The notes under the pieces are model-generated. The model did not search any database. It saw only the letters and a program-made list of their open reading frames with translations, and had not been told where the DNA came from. Below, piece by piece: positions 9,837 to 18,345 of a DNA stretch of 64,000 nt. The DNA lies in contig VGYX01000002.1 in NCBI GenBank assembly GCA_016872835.1, positions 124,001-188,000 of the forward strand. The letters are read 5' to 3'. The position numbers and the translations under genes are program-made. Each line of letters opens with the position of its first letter. Positions within the stretch are counted from its first letter, which is position 1. Source of the DNA: Planctomycetota bacterium (GTDB lineage Bacteria; Planctomycetota; Phycisphaerae; Phycisphaerales; SM1A02).

Positions 9837-10738
9837 CCGCGCTGGGCCGCATCGATCAGCTGCTCGACGCACCGCTGGTGGCGGCTCTCGATCGTCTGGA
9901 CATCACGAGCCGACGTCCACTGCAGGGAACGCGAAAGGGTGAGCGACGCAGTCGCCGCCGTGGGCAGGGCATGGAGTTCGCGGACTTCCGGCCCTACGCG
10001 CCCGGAGACGACCTGCGCTTCGTGGACTGGAACATCTACGGACGCATCGAGCGGCTCTTCCTGCGCATCTTCCTGGAGGAGGAGGATCTGTCGCTGGTGG
10101 TGGCCGTCGACGAGAGTGCAAGCATGGGTTTCGGCACGCCGAGCAAGTTCGACGTCGCACGCCGCATCGCGATGGCGCTTGGCTACGTGGGGCTCGTGAA
10201 TCAGCATCGTGTCACGCTGGCGGGCCTGCGGGGAGATCGTGCCGAGCGACTGGAGGGGCTGCGTGGCCGCCGCAAAGCGAGCGAGGCGGCGAACTGGCTG
10301 CTGGGGCGTGAGCCTGGCGGGGCGCTGGACTTCGCGGCGGCGGTGCGGGACATGGCCTCGTCGCGACAGGGTCGCGGCATCGCGGTGATCGCGAGCGACT
10401 TCCTGTGCGATCAGGGTCTCGATGCGGGTCTGCAGGCGCTGCGTGTGCGTGGGTGGGACACCTTCGTGCTGCAGGTGCTGGCGCCGGAGGACCTCTCGCC
10501 GGGCGCGCACGGCATCGTGGGTGACCTGCGCCTCGTCGACTCGGAGCTTTCCACCGAGGTGGAGGTGACGGTCAGCGAGGCGCTGCTTCGTGATCACCGC
10601 AGGAGGCTGGAGGCCCACAACGCGAACCTGCGCGACCTCTGCACGCGCCTGGGCGCGCGCCATCTGGCGATCGACACGACCGCCGACCTGCCTCGACTCA
10701 TGATGGAGTCGCTGCGGCGCGGAGGCCTGCTTCGATGA
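9833..10738 (+). CDS. DUF58 domain protein
   Basis: 301 residues with the DUF58 signature RPYAPGDDLRFVDWNIYGR at about 51-70, preceded by the GxRKGERRSRRRGQGMEF type linker. A degenerate VWA fold follows (VVAVDESASMGFG, about 87-99). DUF58 proteins are constant partners of MoxR ATPases; their biochemical role is not established. There are 4-base overlaps (ATGA) at both ends. The protein has no membrane segment, so it is probably cytosolic and bridges MoxR and the membrane VWA proteins; that last point is inference. Confidence 0.93.
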
Positions 10739-12705
10739 GCCTGCTCACGCCGATGATGGGCGGCATCCTGCTTGCGGCCACGCTGGTGCCGCTGGTGGCG
10801 CTCTACATCCTCCGTCTGCGCCGCACGCGGAAGGTCATCGGAAGCGTGATCGGCTGGAAGCGCCGCACCGAGGACCTTCGCGCCAACGCACCGTTCCAGC
10901 GACTGCGTCCAAGCTGGCTCCTGGCGCTGCAGGCGCTGTTGCTGGCGCTGCTGGCATTGGCGGCCGCACAGCCCGTGATCCGCGGCCTTGGCGAGGGCGC
11001 CTCGCGCGTGGCGCTGCTGATCGACTGCTCCGCAAGCATGCGGACGCTGGATTGCGAAGGCAGATCGCGACTCGAGGAGGCTCGCGAGCGCGCGCTCGCG
11101 CGTGCCGAGGTGCTGCTTGGCGCCGGCCTCTTCGCGTTCGACACGCCGGAGGTGATGGTGGTCGCGTTCGCGGGCACCGCGGATGTCCGCGCTCCGCTTG
11201 GTCGCAGCGCGGCGCGCATCGCGCAGGCGATCGAGTCGATCACGCAGACCGACGAGTCGACGCAACTCGGTCCGGCGCTGGAGCTCGCGCGCGCGCATCA
11301 GGCTGGGGGTGGCGACGACAGTGCATCGCAGGCCATCGTGCCGATCCGGATCGAGATCTTCAGCGACGGCAAGTTCGGTGACGCTTCCGAGGTGGCGCCC
11401 CGCGCCTCGGAGACCGTTGAATGGGTGCGCATCGGTTCGGTGGAGACCGGCAATGCGGGATTCTCGGCGGCGGGCGTGGAGCGCAGCGCGGAGGATCCGG
11501 CGCGCGTGGAGGCCTTCGCGGCCCTCCGCAACTTCGGCACGACCGTGATCGAGCGCGCGGTGTCGCTGCGCGCGGACGGCAAGGGGATCGCGCGCACTCC
11601 GGACTCGGTCGAGGTGCCTGCGATGGTGCGCGACAAGGGTCAGACGCAGACCGGCGAGCGACGCATCACCTTCGCGCCGTTCACCGCGGGTGGCCAGCGT
11701 CTCGTCGAACTCACGACCGATCCCGGCGACGCCTTCACGACCGATGATCGCGCGTGGGTGGCCCTCCGCGCGGCGCGCGCACCGACGGTCGCGCTGGTCG
11801 GCGACGATGCCTCGCTGGATGCGCTGCTGTCCGCGCTTCCGCTTGGATCCCTGACTCGATTGGACCACGCGGCCGCCGATGCGGCGATCGCGAAGGACGC
11901 GGCGTGGACCGAGCGCTTCGATGTGGTGGTCAGCGTGGGAGCGCCCCCGCGCGAGATGTCACGCGGCCGCTGGCTTCACTTTGGTCCGCCGCCCGCGCTG
12001 CCTGGCCTCCATCCGCTGCCGGACCCGGGTCGCGACTATGCGCGGACTGCGCGACTCGATCATCCCACGCTGCGGCAGTGCAACCTGAACGAGCTCGTGG
12101 TGCGCAAGGCGCATGCGCTGGCGGCGGAGCGTGGATGGACGCCGCTCATCGAGGGCGGTCGCGCGCCCCTGGCGCTCGCCGGACGGACACCGGGGGGCTT
12201 CGCGATTCTCGTGGCGTTCGAACCCGGCGATTCGAACTGGCCCTTCCAGCGCAGCTTCGTGAACTTCACCGCGCAGGCGGTTGACATGCTCGCGGGCCTT
12301 GCAGAGGTCGCCAGCGAGGAGAGCGTGGCGCCGGGTGACATGATCCGAGTTCGGCTACCCGACGGCGTGAGCGTCGTGACCGTCACGCCACCGGGCGAGC
12401 GTGCGGTGCCATTGACGGTGCGCTCGAGCGAGGCTGCGTGGGGACCTGCTCGTCGGGTCGGCGCCTATCGCGTCGAGTGGACCGGCCGTGATGGCGTAGG
12501 GCAGTCGCGTTGGGTCACGGTGAACCAGCTGGATCCGCTGGAATGCGACGTGGCCGCCGCCGAAGCGGTGTCGCTGGGTGGCGCGGCCGTGCGGGCCTCG
12601 GCAGGGGGCAGCGGCGCGCTCGACGCATGGCCGTGGGCGCTGGGCCTCGCGCTGGCACTGCTCGTGCTGGAATGGTGGATCTATCACCGGCAGGTCTCGC
12701 GCTGA
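10735..12705 (+). CDS. BatA-like VWA membrane protein
   Basis: 656 residues. The N-terminal BatA-type region has a membrane helix (about 8-27, MGGILLAATLVPLVALYILR), a basic RLRRTRKVIGS stretch, and a second helix at about 62-80. A VWA domain follows with MIDAS DCSASM at 97-102. A C-terminal helix is near 630-650 (WPWALGLALALLVLEWWIY), so the body lies between membrane anchors on the periplasmic side. This is the last of the five coupled genes. The next gene (12762) has its own -10-like hexamer, which suggests the operon ends here. Confidence 0.88.
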   Translation: MSLLTPMMGGILLAATLVPLVALYILRLRRTRKVIGSVIGWKRRTEDLRANAPFQRLRPSWLLALQALLLALLALAAAQPVIRGLGEGASRVALLIDCSASMRTLDCEGRSRLEEARERALARAEVLLGAGLFAFDTPEVMVVAFAGTADVRAPLGRSAARIAQAIESITQTDESTQLGPALELARAHQAGGGDDSASQAIVPIRIEIFSDGKFGDASEVAPRASETVEWVRIGSVETGNAGFSAAGVERSAEDPARVEAFAALRNFGTTVIERAVSLRADGKGIARTPDSVEVPAMVRDKGQTQTGERRITFAPFTAGGQRLVELTTDPGDAFTTDDRAWVALRAARAPTVALVGDDASLDALLSALPLGSLTRLDHAAADAAIAKDAAWTERFDVVVSVGAPPREMSRGRWLHFGPPPALPGLHPLPDPGRDYARTARLDHPTLRQCNLNELVVRKAHALAAERGWTPLIEGGRAPLALAGRTPGGFAILVAFEPGDSNWPFQRSFVNFTAQAVDMLAGLAEVASEESVAPGDMIRVRLPDGVSVVTVTPPGERAVPLTVRSSEAAWGPARRVGAYRVEWTGRDGVGQSRWVTVNQLDPLECDVAAAEAVSLGGAAVRASAGGSGALDAWPWALGLALALLVLEWWIYHRQVSR

Positions 12706-12748
12706 ATCCGCGCACCCTGCACGCGCGCGATCGCGTCGCCCGCCGCCC

Positions 12749-12754
12749 TATCAT
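12749..12754 (+). promoter_or_regulatory. Putative -10 (TATCAT), TPR-YggX gene
   Basis: TATCAT ends 7 bases before the ATG at 12762. No Shine-Dalgarno lies between, consistent with a leaderless or 1-base-leader transcript. Confidence 0.5.
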
Positions 12755-12761
12755 CGCGACC

Positions 12762-13412
12762 ATGAACGAGGACCGAATCGCGAACTTCGAGCGCATGGCG
12801 CAAGCCGATCCGACCAACGAGATGGCGCACTTCAGTCTGGGCAACGCCTATCTGCAGGCGGGGCGCCACGCCGAGGCCGCGCAGAGCCTGGAGCGCTGCC
12901 TGTCCATCGCTCCTGAGATGAGCAAGGCATGGCAACTCTGCGGACAGGCGCAGATCGGTGCGGGCTGGGCCGACAAGGCGGCCGCCACGCTGATGAAGGG
13001 CTTCGAGGTCGCCGCGAGCAAGGGCGATCGCATGCCGCAGCAGGCGATCGGCGACCTGCTGCGCTCGATCGGTCGCGAGCCACCGAAGGTGGAGAAGCCC
13101 GTGGACGAGGCCGCCGAGGCCCTGCGTGCCAGCGGCGCGTTCGTGTGTCAACGCACCGGTCGGCCGGGCACGCGCATGGAGCACCCGCCGTTCCGCGGGC
13201 CCGTGGGCGCCTGGATCCAGGAGAACATCTCCGCCGAGACGTGGAAGGCGTGGATCGGGCAGGGCACCAAGGTGATCAATGAACTGCGCCTGGACTTCTC
13301 GCGTGACCGCGATCAGGAGGTCTACGACCAGCACATGCACGAGTTCCTCGGGCTCGACCCGGAGGCGCTGGTGCGCATCCGCGGCGCCGCCACGGCGGGA
13401 CAGGGTCGCTGA
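12762..13412 (+). CDS. TPR protein fused to Fe(2+)-trafficking protein YggX
   Basis: 216 residues. Residues 1-100 carry tetratricopeptide repeats (ANFERMAQADPTNEMAHFSL, GNAYLQAGRHAEAAQSLERC). The C-terminal 85 residues match the YggX family along its length: the conserved Cys in FVCQRTG, then GPVGAWIQENISAETWKAW, INELRLDF and a terminal HEFLG. YggX of gamma-proteobacteria (about 90 residues, free-standing) protects Fe-S enzymes and handles labile iron; its single Cys is present here. The fusion with TPRs is unusual and would give the module a protein-docking arm. ATG at 12762 is chosen because the preceding bases are antisense-like and a TATCAT hexamer lies 7 bases upstream. Followed by pyrD (4-base gap), an Fe-S/flavin-linked pathway enzyme class. 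Confidence 0.85.
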   Translation: MNEDRIANFERMAQADPTNEMAHFSLGNAYLQAGRHAEAAQSLERCLSIAPEMSKAWQLCGQAQIGAGWADKAAATLMKGFEVAASKGDRMPQQAIGDLLRSIGREPPKVEKPVDEAAEALRASGAFVCQRTGRPGTRMEHPPFRGPVGAWIQENISAETWKAWIGQGTKVINELRLDFSRDRDQEVYDQHMHEFLGLDPEALVRIRGAATAGQGR

Positions 13413-13415
13413 GAC

Positions 13416-14348
13416 GTGGCGGCGGCGCCCTCCGAGCGGCTTTCGACGGCGCTTGCTGGATGCTCGCTGCAGACGCCACTGGTGGCGGCGGCTGGAACCT
13501 GCGGCGTGCTGGATGAACTCGCGGAGGTCAGCGACGTGAGGTGGCTTGGCGCCGTGACGACCAAGAGTCTCACGCCCGAATCGCGCGAGGGCAACGCCCC
13601 GTGGCGCGTGGTCGAGACCAAGGGTGGCATGCTCAACGCGATCGGGCTGGCGAATCCGGGCGTGGACGCGTTCGTGCGCGAGCATGCGCCGCGCGCGCGC
13701 GCCATGCGCTGCGCGGTCATCGGATCGGTCGCCGGCCATGGCGTGGAGGAGTTCGTGCGCGTGGCCGTCGCGCTCGAAGGCGCAGGTCTCCACGCGATCG
13801 AGCTGAACGTGAGTTGTCCCAACACGTCCGACGGGCGCATGTTCGGCTCGGACCCGGTGCTGCTGGCCAGCGTGGTGCGCGCCGTGCGCGCGGCGGTGCG
13901 GGTACGCCCCCTGATCGTCAAGCTTCCACCCGATGGAGACCCCGTGGCGCTGGCCCGTGCGGCGGTCGAGGCGGGCGCCGACGCGCTCACGCTGTGCAAC
14001 ACCTTTCCGGCCATGCAGATCGACCCGGAGTCGCGGCGACCCGCGCTGAGTCGGGGCAGCGGCGGTCTCTCGGGCCCTGGCATCCACCCGATCGTCGTGC
14101 GGATCGTGCGCGAGGTGCATCGTCAGGTCGCCGGTCCTGCCGCCGTGCCGATCATCGGCCTTGGTGGGGTGCTCGACTGGCGCGACGCCGCGGAACTTGT
14201 CCTCGCGGGTGCGACCGCCGTCGGCGTCGGCACCGCGCTGCTGGTCGATCCGGGATCTCCCCGACGCATCGCGCAGGGACTCGACGCGTGGTGCGCGCGG
14301 CAGGGCGTGCGCTCCATTCAGGAACTCGTCGGCGCCGTGCAGGCATGA
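13416..14348 (+). CDS. pyrD: Dihydroorotate dehydrogenase, class 1-like
   Basis: 310 residues, GTG start. Flavin (FMN) TIM-barrel enzyme that oxidises dihydroorotate to orotate in pyrimidine synthesis. Visible motifs: AAGTCGVL near the N-terminus, TTKSLTPESREGN (FMN/substrate loop), NAIGLANPG, and ELNVSCPNT with the catalytic Cys typical of the cytosolic class 1 enzymes (class 2 has Ser here). Also IVKLPP, LCNTFPAMQID and C-terminal IIGLGGV plus AVGVGTALL phosphate-binding loops. Class 1B enzymes pair with PyrK, which is not in this window. The stop overlaps the start of the zincin gene (ATGA). Confidence 0.93.
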   Translation: MAAAPSERLSTALAGCSLQTPLVAAAGTCGVLDELAEVSDVRWLGAVTTKSLTPESREGNAPWRVVETKGGMLNAIGLANPGVDAFVREHAPRARAMRCAVIGSVAGHGVEEFVRVAVALEGAGLHAIELNVSCPNTSDGRMFGSDPVLLASVVRAVRAAVRVRPLIVKLPPDGDPVALARAAVEAGADALTLCNTFPAMQIDPESRRPALSRGSGGLSGPGIHPIVVRIVREVHRQVAGPAAVPIIGLGGVLDWRDAAELVLAGATAVGVGTALLVDPGSPRRIAQGLDAWCARQGVRSIQELVGAVQA

Positions 14349-14758
14349 GTCCCGACGAGCGCGAGCGCTTCGACCGTGTGCTCGAGTCGGTGCTGGAGAC
14401 GCTGCCTGACGAGCTGCACCGGCTTCTGGACGAGGCGCCGCTTGTGGTGGAGGACGCTCCCTCCGCGGAACTGCTCCGAGCGATGGGACTTCCCGAGGCC
14501 GACGACCTGTGTGGCCTGCATGAGGGGCTCTCGCGCACCGAGCGCTCGGTGGAGCATCCCGCGCTGCCCGACGTCATCACGCTCTTCCGTCGCGGCATCA
14601 TCGATCTTGCCGGGGGCTGGGATCCCGTGGTGAGCGAGGGCGAGACGATCGGGGGCGAGGCCGCCGTGCGCGACGAGATCCTCATCACGCTGCTGCACGA
14701 GATTGGGCACCACTTCGGCCTCGACGAGGACGATCTCGAACGGCTCGGTTACGCCTGA
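14345..14758 (+). CDS. Small zincin-type metallopeptidase domain protein
   Basis: 137 residues of the Zincin_1 family (PF06262 type). The zinc-binding motif HEIGHHFGL lies near residues 117-125 and is followed by the hallmark DEDDLERLGY ending. LPDVITLFRRG is the family's conserved strand before the active-site helix. The function of the family is unknown. Translation is coupled to pyrD by a 4-base overlap. The gene ends 3 bases from the convergent zinc-ribbon gene. Confidence 0.88.
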   Translation: MSPDERERFDRVLESVLETLPDELHRLLDEAPLVVEDAPSAELLRAMGLPEADDLCGLHEGLSRTERSVEHPALPDVITLFRRGIIDLAGGWDPVVSEGETIGGEAAVRDEILITLLHEIGHHFGLDEDDLERLGYA

Positions 14759-14761
14759 ATC

Positions 14762-15517
14762 TCAGCGCTTGCGCGCGGTTTCCGCCACGACTGAGGCGGC
14801 CATGTGCAGGATGCGCTTGCAGCTGACGCACTGCACCACCTTGCCGGTATCGCCGGCCAGGCGGGCATAGAGTGCCAGCGGGATCTCGGTGTTGCACGCG
14901 CTGCAGGCGTACTCGCGGTGACGTGCGTCGATCACCTCGACTTCGCTCATCGCCTCGCCATCGTGCAGGTCCGCGACCTCGTCGAAGAGGCTCATCGCGT
15001 CGGCGGGAACCTGTGCAGCGGCGGCGGCACGTTCGCGCTCGAGCTCGCCCAGTCGCTCGCTCGTGTCCTGTCGCCGTTGCGCGCATTCGGCCTTCGCCGC
15101 GTCACGTAGTCGGGTGCGCTCGGCCAGCAACGGCTCGAAGCCCTCGAGGCGCTTGCTCGTCTGCTCCACGCGCTCCAGGATGCCGAGCGCCTGCTCGTCG
15201 ATCGCGTCCTTCTGCGCCTCGATGCTCTTCATCTCGCACAGGATGGCGTTGTACTGCTTGGTGTTGCCGCTCTGGTTCAGGTCGTTGCGCAGGCGCTGCA
15301 CACGCGCATCGATCGACTTGGACTCGACCTCCATGGTCGCGGCCTGTGCCTGGAGCTGGCGGCGCTGGTTCTCCACGTCGGTGCGCTGCGCAAGGAGCTC
15401 GTCAAGCTGTCGCTGCTGGCCCGCCAGGAAGCGGTCGGCCTGCTCGAGCCTGGATCGGAGCGAGCGCACCTGCACGTCGACGCGGTGAAGGGCCAGCAAC
15501 TGCTGCAGCAGACTCAT
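14762..15517 (-). CDS. Coiled-coil zinc-ribbon protein (C4-type)
   Basis: 251 residues of the C4 zinc-ribbon family (zf-RING_7/DUF164 type). A long coiled coil occupies about residues 5-175, with the family signature NTKQYNAILCEMKSIEAQKD. A C-terminal zinc ribbon carries two CxxC knuckles: CSACN at about 205 and CVSCK at about 232. Members are proposed to bind nucleic acid, but function is unproven. The start at 15517 is fixed by a strong Shine-Dalgarno (AAGGAGG, 15525-15531) 7 bases upstream. This is one of few genes here with a clear ribosome-binding site. Confidence 0.85.
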   Translation of the reverse strand: MSLLQQLLALHRVDVQVRSLRSRLEQADRFLAGQQRQLDELLAQRTDVENQRRQLQAQAATMEVESKSIDARVQRLRNDLNQSGNTKQYNAILCEMKSIEAQKDAIDEQALGILERVEQTSKRLEGFEPLLAERTRLRDAAKAECAQRRQDTSERLGELERERAAAAAQVPADAMSLFDEVADLHDGEAMSEVEVIDARHREYACSACNTEIPLALYARLAGDTGKVVQCVSCKRILHMAASVVAETARKR

Positions 15518-15541
15518 GACGGAACCTCCTTGGGGGCCACA

Positions 15542-15547
15542 AGCGTA
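15542..15547 (-). promoter_or_regulatory. Putative -10 (TACGCT) with leader and strong RBS
   Basis: TACGCT lies 24 bases before the ATG at 15517, giving a short leader of about 18 bases that holds AAGGAGG at 15525-15531. It contrasts with the leaderless promoters elsewhere in the window. Confidence 0.4.
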
Positions 15548-15590
15548 CACGCATCATGTGCCGGGGGTTCCGAGCGGTCCCGTGCGTCAG

Positions 15591-16454
15591 TCAGGCCACG
15601 CCGCGCACGCCGAGCAACCACCACGCGGCTGGCGCCGTCAGCAGCAGGCTGTCAAGCACGTCCATCGCGCCGCCCATGCCGGGCACGGTCGCGCCCGAGT
15701 CCTTCGCGCCCGCCTGTCGCTTCAGGATGCTCTCCGAGAGATCGCCGATCGGACCGAGCAGCGACGCGATCAGGCCGAACGCCGCGCCACGCATGCCACC
15801 CACGCCCATCTGCTCGCCAAGCCAGGTTCCGGAGGCCACGCTGCACGCGGCGCCGCCCAGGAATCCCTCCCATGTCTTCTTGGGCGAGATCCATGGCACC
15901 ATGCGGTGCGTGCCAAGCGCCATGCCGGTGAAGTAGGCACCCATGTCGTTCACCTTGACCACCAGCACCGCGCCTGCGAGCGCCCACCATGGCGCCTCCG
16001 CGCGCAACGCGATCCAGCACGCGGGAAGTGCGCCGATCCAGCCCGCGACAAGCAGCCACCGGCCCACCTCGGCGAGCGCCTTCGCGCCGTCCGCACGCGT
16101 CAGCGCCACGATCGCCGGCAGAAGCCCGAGCGTCGTCACGATCGCTGCTCCGCGCGCGGCGACTGGAAGATTCCAGCTTGCGAACGTCACGCTGGCAAAG
16201 GCCGCCAGCGCGACCGGAAGAGCGGCGCCGATCGGCCACGCCGAGACACCGCTCGCGCGTAGCAGTCGCGTCAGCTCGATCGTGAGCGCCGGCACCAGCA
16301 GCAGCATCGCGACGGATCCCAGCAGCACGCCACCGGGCAGCGCGCCGCCCGGCCACGCTTGCACGGGAAGGTCCTGCCAGCGCGCATCCAGCCACAGCAG
16401 GCCCGCCAGCAGCGCGATGAGGATCGCTCCCGTCACCAGCCGTGTGTGCAGCAT
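15591..16454 (-). CDS. cdsA: Phosphatidate cytidylyltransferase
   Basis: 287 residues. Integral membrane enzyme making CDP-diacylglycerol from phosphatidic acid and CTP. About seven to eight hydrophobic helices are visible. The C-terminal signature is SILKRQAGAKDSG followed by VPGMGGAMDVLDSLL, matching the CdsA pattern S-x(2)-KR-x(4)-KD-x-G...G-x-GG-x(2)-D-x(2)-D. Two usually conserved signature positions differ: the His of GHGG is Met, and the Arg of DRxD is Val. The acidic metal-binding residues are kept. ATG at 16454 starts the first hydrophobic segment. It lies 4 bases after the rhodanese stop, so it is very likely cotranscribed. Confidence 0.9.
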   Translation of the reverse strand: MLHTRLVTGAILIALLAGLLWLDARWQDLPVQAWPGGALPGGVLLGSVAMLLLVPALTIELTRLLRASGVSAWPIGAALPVALAAFASVTFASWNLPVAARGAAIVTTLGLLPAIVALTRADGAKALAEVGRWLLVAGWIGALPACWIALRAEAPWWALAGAVLVVKVNDMGAYFTGMALGTHRMVPWISPKKTWEGFLGGAACSVASGTWLGEQMGVGGMRGAAFGLIASLLGPIGDLSESILKRQAGAKDSGATVPGMGGAMDVLDSLLLTAPAAWWLLGVRGVA

Positions 16455-16458
16455 GAAA

Positions 16459-16833
16459 TCAGTAGATCGGGATCGAGGGGTCGATGTCCACCGACCACAG
16501 ATGAATGCCGCCGGCCACGCTTCGGACCTGTTCGAACCCGGCTCGTCGCAGCGCCGCCGCAGCACGAAGGCTGCGCACGCCGTGATGGCACAGCGTGCAG
16601 ATCTCGCGCGATTCGTGCTCGCGCAGCGTCTCGATCTGTGCCTCCAGTTCCGCCAGCGGGATGTGCACGCTGCCGGCGATGCATCCGATCGCGCGCTCCT
16701 GCGTGGTGCGCACGTCGATGATGAGTGGCGTGTCAGGTCCATCGCGCAGCGCCCGCAGCGCGCGCGGCGTGATCTCCCATTCCTCGTTGAAGGGGTAGCC
16801 GTCGGGAAGGCCGCGCGGATCGAGCGCGCTCAT
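16459..16833 (-). CDS. Rhodanese-like domain protein
   Basis: 124 residues, single rhodanese domain. LIIDVRTTQERAIGCIAGSV gives the CH2A motif (DVRxxxE...GxI.G), and CHHGVRS is the active-site loop with the catalytic Cys, whose length (C-x4-R-S) fits sulfur rather than arsenate/phosphate chemistry. GGIHLWSVDID near the end is typical of GlpE/ThiF-linked single-domain rhodaneses. The substrate is unknown. The ATG at 16833 overlaps the stop of the upstream lipoprotein gene by 4 bases. Confidence 0.9.
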   Translation of the reverse strand: MSALDPRGLPDGYPFNEEWEITPRALRALRDGPDTPLIIDVRTTQERAIGCIAGSVHIPLAELEAQIETLREHESREICTLCHHGVRSLRAAAALRRAGFEQVRSVAGGIHLWSVDIDPSIPIY

Positions 16834-17372
16834 GGCGACGGGGTTCCGTCCGCCGCGACCCATCGCCAGAGGCCAGGTGCTTCGGCGCGCTGCACGGGCG
16901 GAAGCGTTCCATCCGCCTGCGCAGGACCTTGCATGGTGAGCCATGGCGGCATGCCAAGCACCATCCGCACCGGCGAAACCACCAGCAGCACGGCAGGCCA
17001 GCCGGCTTCCAGCGCGCCTTCGGCAGCCGCCGCATCGGCTGGAGTGCCGAGTTGCAGCGCGTCGTTCGTGGTCGGGAACGTCTCACCGTTGCGCGCGCCT
17101 CCGCCATTCAGGACCAGTGGCTCCGAGTAGGTGGGCTGGTGCTGCACCTGTCCGCGCGGCGCCTCCACGCGAACGACGCCCCAGTTCCGACGATCCAGCC
17201 CCTTCACGCTCGGTCCGGCGGACCTCGTTGCGGGCGGAACCTGATCGGGCGGATTCAGGTCGGGCGTCGGATCGGGACCGGCGTCGACCAGCGTGTCGCT
17301 GTCGTTCAGACACCCGCCGGCCATCAGGCCGGTCACCACGCAGGCGAGGAGGCTCAGTCGTCGGAGGGGCAT
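16830..17372 (-). CDS. Lipoprotein of unknown function
   Basis: 180 residues, not recognised. The N-terminus MPLRRLSLLACVVTGLMAGG ends in a lipobox (LMAGGC), so it should be lipid-anchored after Cys21. A Pro/Asp-rich linker follows (DAGPDPTPDLNPPDQVPP), then a compact domain with WGVVRVEAPRG and WPAVLLVVSPVRMVLGMPPW. The start lies inside the end of recX (19-base overlap) and the stop overlaps the rhodanese start, so it is in a coupled operon. Confidence 0.75.
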   Translation of the reverse strand: MPLRRLSLLACVVTGLMAGGCLNDSDTLVDAGPDPTPDLNPPDQVPPATRSAGPSVKGLDRRNWGVVRVEAPRGQVQHQPTYSEPLVLNGGGARNGETFPTTNDALQLGTPADAAAAEGALEAGWPAVLLVVSPVRMVLGMPPWLTMQGPAQADGTLPPVQRAEAPGLWRWVAADGTPSP

Positions 17373-17974
17373 GGGATTCCTGCGTTCCGCAAGGCTTCCT
17401 CGATGGTATCGAACTCGAAACCGCGACGCCCAAGCGTGCGCGTGATCCACGCGGCGCTGCGTCCCTCGCGTTTCCAGCGACGCGTGTGCACGGCGAGGTC
17501 CTGCGGCCGATCGGCGCCGCCTGCGGCCTTGCGCGCAAGTTTCGGCGCCACGCCCTCGGCCTCCAGTCGCACGGACACCATCTCGCTCGAGACCGGTCCG
17601 CTGCGACGAAGGTTCTCCGCGCGTCGCGTGGCGTAGGTGCCATCATCCAGCCAACCGTGCGTCGCGAGTTCGCCAACCACCTCGCGCGCGATGTCCTCGC
17701 CCCAGCGCGGGCTCAGCCGAACCACCAGCAGTTCACAGCTGTGATCGCGTCGACCAAGGCGTCGTAGCGCATCGGCGCGGCAGCCCTCGCGGCGCGCGAG
17801 CCGATCCACTTCCTTCTCGAGTCGAGCGGTCCATGAACGCCCTTCCGCAAGCCCGAGGGCCTCCGCAGCGTCGCGGCGAAGTGGACCTACGCTGGTGCGT
17901 CCGAGCCGCACGCGCACGAGCCCTGGATCCGTCGGGTCGGCGTCGATCGCCGTGATGGTCTGGCGTGTGCTCAT
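17354..17974 (-). CDS. recX: RecX family regulatory protein
   Basis: 206 residues. RecX modulates RecA filaments and recombinase activity. The helical triplet repeats are visible in the middle: ALRRLGRRDHSCELLVVRL, then VVGELATHGWLDDGTYATRR (the conserved L...G.ldD..YA..w segment) and VRLEAEGVAPKLARKA. The C-terminal repeat WITRTLGRRGFEFDTIEEAL completes the family. The N-terminal 70 residues are extra. recA is not in this window. The ATG overlaps the stop of the TPR gene by 4 bases. Confidence 0.88.
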   Translation of the reverse strand: MSTRQTITAIDADPTDPGLVRVRLGRTSVGPLRRDAAEALGLAEGRSWTARLEKEVDRLARREGCRADALRRLGRRDHSCELLVVRLSPRWGEDIAREVVGELATHGWLDDGTYATRRAENLRRSGPVSSEMVSVRLEAEGVAPKLARKAAGGADRPQDLAVHTRRWKREGRSAAWITRTLGRRGFEFDTIEEALRNAGIPCPSDD

Positions 17975-18288
17975 GTGAGCTCGTCCAGATAGCCGGCGAG
18001 TTCGTTCGCCGCCTTCGCGTCGCCCGCCGCGCGCGCGACCTGCAGTCCCTCTCGAAGTGCGGTCACGGCACCGTTCACGTCATCCATGCGCTCCAGGGCC
18101 TTGGCAAGATGGAAGCGCGCGTACGCGTGTCGCGGATCCGCGTCGATGGTCTTGCGGAACCAGACGACGGCCTCCTCGAATCGGCCCGCCGAGGCGTGTT
18201 CCTGCGCCACACCGTACAGGCAGAACGCGTCCAACGGATCCTGCGCAAGCATTCGCATCAGTGATTCCAGTCGATTGGAAGGCGCCAT
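17971..18288 (-). CDS. Small TPR protein
   Basis: 105 residues made almost only of tetratricopeptide repeats: FCLYGVAQEHASAGRFEEAV, then RKTIDADPRHAYARFHLAKA and GDAKAANELAGYLDEL. Probably a cytosolic adaptor; partners are unknown. It is the first gene of the recX-lipoprotein-rhodanese-cdsA run. ATG at 18288 is chosen because repeat structure starts right after it and TACGCT lies 7 bases upstream; the upstream continuation is antisense to the divergent lipoprotein gene. Confidence 0.82.
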   Translation of the reverse strand: MAPSNRLESLMRMLAQDPLDAFCLYGVAQEHASAGRFEEAVVWFRKTIDADPRHAYARFHLAKALERMDDVNGAVTALREGLQVARAAGDAKAANELAGYLDELT

Positions 18289-18295
18289 GGGCGAC

Positions 18296-18301
18296 AGCGT
18301 A
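18296..18301 (-). promoter_or_regulatory. Putative -10 (TACGCT), TPR-recX operon
   Basis: TACGCT ends 7 bases before the ATG at 18288. Confidence 0.45.
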
Positions 18302-18330
18302 GTGCGCCTGCACGGGCCGCAGGAAGGAAC

Positions 18331-18336
18331 TACCCT
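18331..18336 (+). promoter_or_regulatory. Putative -10 (TACCCT), beta-propeller lipoprotein
   Basis: TACCCT ends 9 bases before the ATG at 18346, so the leader would be about 3 bases. Weaker than the 6-7 base cases. Confidence 0.35.
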
Positions 18337-18345
18337 TTTGACCCT

